Below are positions 60,701 to 64,000 of a stretch of 64,000 nt of DNA, piece by piece. Origin of the DNA: CAYUPY01 sp964446595 (lineage in GTDB: Bacteria; Patescibacteriota; Dojkabacteria; J137; JAEUSD01); assembly GCA_964446595.1 (NCBI GenBank), contig CAYUPY010000001.1, positions 11,332-75,331 on the forward strand, written 5' to 3'. The notes beneath the pieces are model-generated. The model was given only the letters and a program-made list of their open reading frames with translations. It made no database searches and was not told the origin of the DNA. Position 1 is the stretch's first letter. Each line of letters opens with the position of its first letter. Position numbers and translations under genes: made by a program.

Positions 60701-63700
60701 GGATGGTGTGCAACCAAACGAGAGGACAAGCGGTGACGGCAATTACTCCTTGGGTGAGGCGGGTGCGAATGGCTTAAACGACTATCAAGTAATAGATGGT
60801 GCAAATTTCTCCACAGCCAGCGCAAGCATTAACAAACAGGCCCCAGCTGACACTAACTACACAATCGGTGAATACGTAACCTTCCCAATCCTGGTAACCA
60901 TGCCCGAAGGAAATACGGATCAACTTGTAATTAATGACACTGTACCTGCTGGACTTAATTACGACAGTTATGAGGTAGTGTGGTTGGCCGCAGATAGTGG
61001 TGGATTATTAACTCAAGATTACGGCGGTGCGGTGCCAACTGGACCAACCGTAACTGGAGGTACAAATGATGGTGATGATGTTAGCTTTGACTTTGGTACT
61101 GTCACTGCTTATTCAGACAACAATGCCAACAACAACACCTGGCTCCTAAACGTCACTTTCCAGGTGAGCAATATTCTTGGCAATCAAGCGGGTGATAGCT
61201 TACAAAATACGGTAGGGATGAGTTTTGATGATCCTGAAGCAGCACCACCAATCACGGTCAGCGACCCCACACCAGCAATTATTAATATCTTTGAACCAGT
61301 TTTGCATGTGAACAAGACAGCAACCTCTTTCCCTGACCCGTTGGATGCTGGCGATACTATTAGCTACGAAATTGTTGTCCAACACTCAGCAATCAACACC
61401 GATGCCTATGAAGTTGTTATCACCGATGCGGACACCCCACTTTTGGAAAATGTCCGAAATGTGAATGTAAGCGCGATTGGGATTACCCCTCCTAGCTTTG
61501 AGGTTGTCGGGGATGCGCTGCGGGTACCAGCTAGTGCAGATGGAAACTTTGACCTTCCTGTTGGAGCGCAAGTGGTGATTACTTTTGATGCCGATGTGGC
61601 GAACTCAGCGACGAGCGGGGACAATATCACCAACACTGCCGCTGTCACTTGGAGCGGCTTAGATGGAAGCGTTGCAGGGGAGAGAAGCAGCGGCGACGGA
61701 CTATATGACAGCGGCGAAACGGGAGCAAATGGCCTAAATGACTATCGTTTGGAAGAAACTGACAACATGCCAACTGTAAATACGGGCAATGCATTCGTGA
61801 AAATCTTCTCCGACACTAATCATGTCACCACCCCGGATGCCGGGTCACCATACCCTGTCACAATCGGTGAAGAAATCACGTTCTTCTTACGAGCGGGCTT
61901 GTATGAAGGAACAATCCCCAGCTTTACGATTACTGACAGCTTGCCAAACAACTTAGAATACGTTGGCTACAACCTAGTCACAACAGCGGCTGCTAGTAAC
62001 GGATACTTATCCCAAGATTTCAATGGAACCGTAGACAGTCATACGGTTGACTCTGCAGCTGGAGACGGCAATGATATTGAAGTAGTGCTTTCTGACATTG
62101 TGACTGCAGGGGATGGGATTGGTGCGAATAACTTCCTAGGAATTGAGATAATCACCAGAGTAAGGGACATTCCAGCCAACTCAGGCGTGCTTGGTTCTAT
62201 GACCAACTTCAGCAATAGCGCCTCTGCCCAGGAAGGCTCAGGCCCAGTATTGAATGGAGGCACAATAGATTTAATTGTGGAAGAGCCAATCTTGACCATA
62301 GACAAAGAATTTGACACTGGTGTAGACCCAGACGCTGCCGCTGCCAACCAAACTATTGATGTAGACATTACGATTGAAAACGAAGGTTCAACGACGGCTT
62401 TTGATGTCACCTGGCAAGATGATTTGGATGCTGTGGACGCCGGCGCGTTTAACTACGTGGCCAGCTCGCTGGCAATTAGCTGTACCGCCGGCGTCCCAGC
62501 AGGCTACACAGTCAATCCCGTAGCGATAACAGCCTCAATTCCTGAGCTACCAGCCCTAGAAAGCTGCACGCTTAGCCTGCAAGCAACAATCAGTGACACC
62601 ACTACGCGTGGTCAAGTAATTACCAACCGTGCAGATATCCTTACTTCCACCACTTTGCCAGGAGCCTCTGCGTTTGAGCGAGATCAAGGCTTGACCTCAG
62701 ATACGGACACCCTAACAATTCTGTCCCCTGATTTGACTATCACTAAAGACGATGGCGTGGCCACAGTCGCCCCAGACGATATCTCTACCTATCAAATCAC
62801 GGTAGATAATGTGGGTGATCTAGACGCCACAGGAGTCACAATTACCGAGACAGTACCAGCAAACACTACCTTTGACACTGCCGGTAGCACGGCGGGGTGG
62901 AGCTGTGCGGACGGAGCTGCTGCTGGCACAAACTGTACTTTTGATGTTGACACTTTTGTCGGCGGTCCACTCACACCCGCTACTCCTGCAGTGCAAGTTA
63001 ATTTTGCAGTGCAAGTAAATAGCAACCTGCCATCTGGCACCACAACAATCGCCAACACAGTAACCGTAGCCGATGACGGCACGCGTGGCAATGACCCTAC
63101 ACCAGCAAACAATACGACAACTGATACCAATACCTCTGGAGGAAACCCTGACTTGGCAATCACTAAAACTGACGGAGATGTTTCCGTTCATACCCTAGAA
63201 AACATCTCATACCAGCTAAATGTGCAGAACATCGGCACAATTGGAGCAGATAACGTCACAATCATGGAGACTGTTCCTGCTGGCGCGCAGTATAACGCCG
63301 CCGACAACACAGAAGCCTGGGTCTGCGCGCCAGACGACTCTGCAGGCAGCACTTGTACCCTTGACCTTGGCACAATGGAAGTAAATGACATTACTGATGT
63401 AACATTCGTGGTTCAGGTGATTGAATACCTACCAGATATTACAAACGTAGAAAACACTGCCACGGTTTCTGATGACGGTGCGAACGGAGTAGATAGCGAC
63501 TTGTCTAACAATACCGCCACTGAGTCTACACCAGTGCTTTACACAAACGTATTTGACCCTCCAACAGGCTTTAAGACAATTAATGATGAGGGCTTCCCGG
63601 AGCTAGTTTGGCAAATGATCTGGATTAACAACGGCAACGCAACCGCCACCAATGTCCAGGTGCTAGATGACATTCCCGACAACTCGACTTATGTGGCGGA

Positions 63701-64000
63701 TAGCTTAGTTTGTGAGCCTTTGGGCGCATCCACCACCACCACTTGCATCTTTGATGAAGCAAATAATAGAGTAGAGTGGGTAGGAGACATTGCCCCCGAC
63801 CTAGGCGCCACCGACGAAACCGATGCCTTGAATGAGGTGATTATCACCTTTAACACTACCGTTCAAGAAGACATCGAGTCCCTGGAAAACCATGCCGAGG
63901 CCTACTGGGATGGAAACGGTGATGGCGACTTTGCTGACGACATTCTGCTCGGTCAATCCGCCTTCATGAGCGACGACCCCAGCACCCTAACAGGCAGCGA
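54795..64000 (+). CDS. Giant DUF11-type repeat surface protein (3'-truncated by window edge)
   Basis: One open frame from ATG 54795 to the last base: at least 3068 codons without stop. It starts MNRHSRSLSLPSRAKFAL, has a signal segment at about residues 14-37 ending in VNAAA, then extracellular beta-sandwich modules. From 57838 two module types alternate: type A (MVIGEVATYELEITVPEG ... LTDTLPTGM, isopeptide/D2 fimbrial-like) at about 57838, 58775, 59840, 60830 and 61795, and type B (DUF11: PADAGGTVTYQVVVDH ... NTAAVTWTS) at about 58316, 59360, 60343, 61300 and 62285. Shorter DUF11 units follow at 62740, 63150 and 63560. Richer in G+C than most neighbouring genes by eye. Next to a sortase, so a C-terminal sorting signal beyond the window is expected but unseen. 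Probable adhesin or surface stalk. Confidence 0.93.
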   Translation, partial: MNRHSRSLSLPSRAKFALTIILFVFAAIALAAFLVQRVNAAAIPSVSVNSPAEAFIGEDFNAEITFTNAGADVGYSPFIDVIIPVTGTDGVHPFDPGFEADGIDFNSASINGNSATPVINVTFPDDGFGTGCVNHPFAVDTSNQPIPVCGTAGDRYLVFALPFGSFVSDQPDVRLNLNLSMSNLADANTPLSILATGGFRFGEDPANNPSVDPSIYAAYDVNQPLPAEWDSASTIPSVVITDKTDITPENELVTGPNSPRTYRISVDLASGQNLGVSGNPANNAVIQDNLPNDVVFLTGTESVPAGCSVTTTPATPGPQNPPNNLLEITCDSLTGGGAHIFEFDYYIPYLDADGGVILTTGNSHAVTNDIIVSGDWQPIDTRDSIETIISDSTPNDDTSYGKSIATQKSGSIVNNVGPSSVSPGDTLQFTLNAQISDYFAYENLVFNDVLSDGLRFDNSFTPLLVVSEHGTTHPSTAMNVANYTVIDHFTGSSSPIAPLDGTQELVLNVSDELITRAIDTNGVLVGGCVEQTGTVTPSCGAFNQGLTSFSLVFRAVVQEEYTDNPGDISIDQGDEISNGLELSGNNLSTADLTTIISTESDNSSWSAQVAVGSITKSLYAIEGVVPPGTTEASPGDTVTYRIVYNLPTADIEQLVITDYFPLPAFDIDDPNADGTANGLAEWSFDPTISATAPAAGVVKLGPTDTFYNLTNSVLGTPIEPTFALSSSSNSLELDYGDFDDPASGSAVIDLLITVAITDTPFADEILLTNQAQAVQQNTEAVSASSTDTIQFTLRQPELTITKGAVATNSLDATFVNEDDDPITPFPGAVSFSAPGGSCSRFSGTLNSTNLAATPIGADVENLDGNDLVTFAIVIENTGGSPSGAFDVTVLDQLPAEFNFQPGSLCITDGTGTVMTWTAVNPGDTNPLFENGIILDDPGPTANPEGALDTDHATSGRNIAVITYDIQLDPSTEAGSEFINSVELLGFAGLEGGPNYISDTPSSDSNVATDVPEITKSFTNTNQTSTSGSQMVIGEVATYELEITVPEGTLSNMILTDTLPTGMAFVDCVSVALDPGITTNGGTNSAATCNLPTSPSITGSGRDISFDFGIVTNSNDDDSVNDTITVTFTAVALDIVQNGAGGSLNNSASLSWGPVPASPIDTLTASDNSPVIVEPSITITKSMSPNSVDATDTVNVTITIENVTGPFDATAFDVSLSDDLDSLLPYAANLTCSNNSGNQTACAESGNTITATWSSLAPGEIETVSFDVTVSASVSPDQDIYNYADVAYSSIPGDPGTISSYNASSTERGYADSGDDFVTIQTLQPTKTIVSTSESHTSFVSGTERVAIGEIVRYRSEIRIAESTAVNFQLQDILPPRLRFMNDGTATVALVTNDLGMTASGLDPVAIGCDGGSGTEIYVTGDESTLGSITPTCVLPDDAVSSSASANNDSYASGTDFYLKFGDLVNSDRDADQEFVVVEYNVLVLNDNGNQSGGTRANRMDVRINGTPEASSSSVSVSVAEPVVSINKSVTSTPSDAGDGITYRLVITNTSSGATGATAFDLNLSDSLSSDLTFSSFNYVSQPGYASITDNSAGNNLSLDINELQAGDSITIDVNATVNAVAEAGQDIENNATVTYTSLPGNGTAANPTGSTTPGATGSSTGERDGSDGVGSGLNNYAAADTTSVSLDLPVVFKQDLAPENYTIGDLIPFHILVTVPEGVTNGVVVNDLIPVGLDYESHNVIYDVASSGGELSLDFPGTQTSPTVSGGTGSGIDVGFDFSAITNPADGNSNNDTFLLQVYARVQNVISVQRGDTITNGTDLDFTNPNTGSTQTINTGTGGDDLNIVEPILRINKTIATPANPADAGGTVTYQVVVDHNPSSGADAYDVVIADLLDSSLESVNVISVVGSGIPDPSSEVSGNNVTVPSTADGSFDLPLGASVTIQYTAVLVDTVNPETTISNTAAVTWTSQDGVQPNERTSGDGNYSLGEAGANGLNDYQVIDGANFSTASASINKQAPADTNYTIGEYVTFPILVTMPEGNTDQLVINDTVPAGLNYDSYEVVWLAADSGGLLTQDYGGAVPTGPTVTGGTNDGDDVSFDFGTVTAYSDNNANNNTWLLNVTFQVSNILGNQAGDSLQNTVGMSFDDPEAAPPITVSDPTPAIINIFEPVLHVNKTATSFPDPLDAGDTISYEIVVQHSAINTDAYEVVITDADTPLLENVRNVNVSAIGITPPSFEVVGDALRVPASADGNFDLPVGAQVVITFDADVANSATSGDNITNTAAVTWSGLDGSVAGERSSGDGLYDSGETGANGLNDYRLEETDNMPTVNTGNAFVKIFSDTNHVTTPDAGSPYPVTIGEEITFFLRAGLYEGTIPSFTITDSLPNNLEYVGYNLVTTAAASNGYLSQDFNGTVDSHTVDSAAGDGNDIEVVLSDIVTAGDGIGANNFLGIEIITRVRDIPANSGVLGSMTNFSNSASAQEGSGPVLNGGTIDLIVEEPILTIDKEFDTGVDPDAAAANQTIDVDITIENEGSTTAFDVTWQDDLDAVDAGAFNYVASSLAISCTAGVPAGYTVNPVAITASIPELPALESCTLSLQATISDTTTRGQVITNRADILTSTTLPGASAFERDQGLTSDTDTLTILSPDLTITKDDGVATVAPDDISTYQITVDNVGDLDATGVTITETVPANTTFDTAGSTAGWSCADGAAAGTNCTFDVDTFVGGPLTPATPAVQVNFAVQVNSNLPSGTTTIANTVTVADDGTRGNDPTPANNTTTDTNTSGGNPDLAITKTDGDVSVHTLENISYQLNVQNIGTIGADNVTIMETVPAGAQYNAADNTEAWVCAPDDSAGSTCTLDLGTMEVNDITDVTFVVQVIEYLPDITNVENTATVSDDGANGVDSDLSNNTATESTPVLYTNVFDPPTGFKTINDEGFPELVWQMIWINNGNATATNVQVLDDIPDNSTYVADSLVCEPLGASTTTTCIFDEANNRVEWVGDIAPDLGATDETDALNEVIITFNTTVQEDIESLENHAEAYWDGNGDGDFADDILLGQSAFMSDDPSTLTGS
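57171..57213. repeat. Inverted repeat, 12-bp perfect arms, 19-nt loop
   Basis: TTGCGACAGCCC (57171-57182) and GGGCTGTCGCAA (57202-57213), inside the giant surface protein gene. Confidence 0.9.
58046..58098. repeat. Inverted repeat, 10-bp arms, 33-nt loop
   Basis: CGCGGCCACT (58046-58055) and AGTGGCCGCG (58089-58098), inside the giant surface protein gene. Confidence 0.85.
62435..62496. repeat. Nested GC-rich inverted repeats
   Basis: Outer arms GGACGCCGGCG (62435-62445) and CGCCGGCGTCC (62486-62496); inside them GCCAGC (62460-62465) and GCTGGC (62468-62473) form a second hairpin. Within the giant surface protein gene. Confidence 0.88.
63280..63333. repeat. GC-rich inverted repeat, 11-bp arms, 32-nt loop
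   Basis: CTGGCGCGCAG (63280-63290) and CTGCGCGCCAG (63323-63333), inside the giant surface protein gene. Confidence 0.88.

Noticed and set aside
55016..63391. About a dozen minus-strand frames of 61-142 codons
   Set aside because: All lie opposite the giant plus-strand reading frame and mirror its codon bias; none has a family pattern or promoter.
1..64000. tRNA, rRNA, CRISPR array or insertion sequence
   Set aside because: I looked for T-loop GGTTCGAATC-type motifs, regular spaced repeats and transposase motifs and found none; the only TTCGAA matches lie inside coding sequence.

Overview
The window is a bacterial chromosome segment, AT-rich by eye, with standard genetic code (TGA ends several genes), compact spacing, few Shine-Dalgarno sites and no rRNA, tRNA, CRISPR array or transposase that I could see. 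Gene content (lean glycolytic enzymes, a type IV pilus operon with an alanine before most prepilin cleavage sites, sortase plus giant surface proteins, many unassignable membrane proteins) suggests a candidate-phyla-radiation (Patescibacteria) type organism; this is an inference, and I cannot name the lineage.

Layout. 1-1652: 5'-truncated proS. 1667-8539 (minus): a 2074-residue exported multidomain glycan-active protein plus a small membrane-anchored partner. 8612-13783: a protein-isoaspartate methyltransferase relative, clpC behind a CIRCE/HrcA operator, a family 1 glycosidase and a DUF427 protein. 13764-17997 (minus): an RND transporter with membrane proteins. 18163-19407: enolase. 19446-31712: probably one long operon that begins with a CHASE-PAS membrane sensor, a PAS histidine kinase and a receiver-only regulator, then pilB, pilC and six pilin-like genes. 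Two of these are tandem paralogues joining a prepilin leader, an LVIVD beta-propeller and a C-terminal CBM2 carbohydrate-binding module. 31771-36285: tiny ORFs, gpmI, a MazG-like pyrophosphohydrolase, a glycosyltransferase and decaying gene remnants, including a DUF3095 pseudogene. 36424-40847: DEAD-box helicase, typA, rlmN. 41124-53928: regulators, small stress/membrane proteins, a glyoxalase-hydrolase fusion, Nudix, a flavin-binding-fold protein, a serine hydrolase, an atypical response regulator, an aldo-keto reductase and an HD hydrolase. 54010-64000: a sortase interrupted by a 10-N assembly gap and, divergently, one open reading frame of more than 3060 codons that leaves the right edge and encodes a DUF11-type repeat surface protein.

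The strongest biological theme is the cell surface: pili carrying carbohydrate-binding domains under a dedicated two-component system, a large secreted glycan-processing protein, and a sortase beside a giant repeat adhesin. Together they suggest attachment to polysaccharide or to a host/partner surface.

A second, unexplained signal is a set of perfect, mostly GC-rich inverted repeats (arms 8-16 bp, often 3-6 nt loops) scattered through the window, most of them inside coding sequences and often 30-200 nt after a start codon. They do not share a sequence, but their number far exceeds chance. A separate AT-rich inverted repeat occurs twice, once before enolase and once inside the glycosyltransferase gene.
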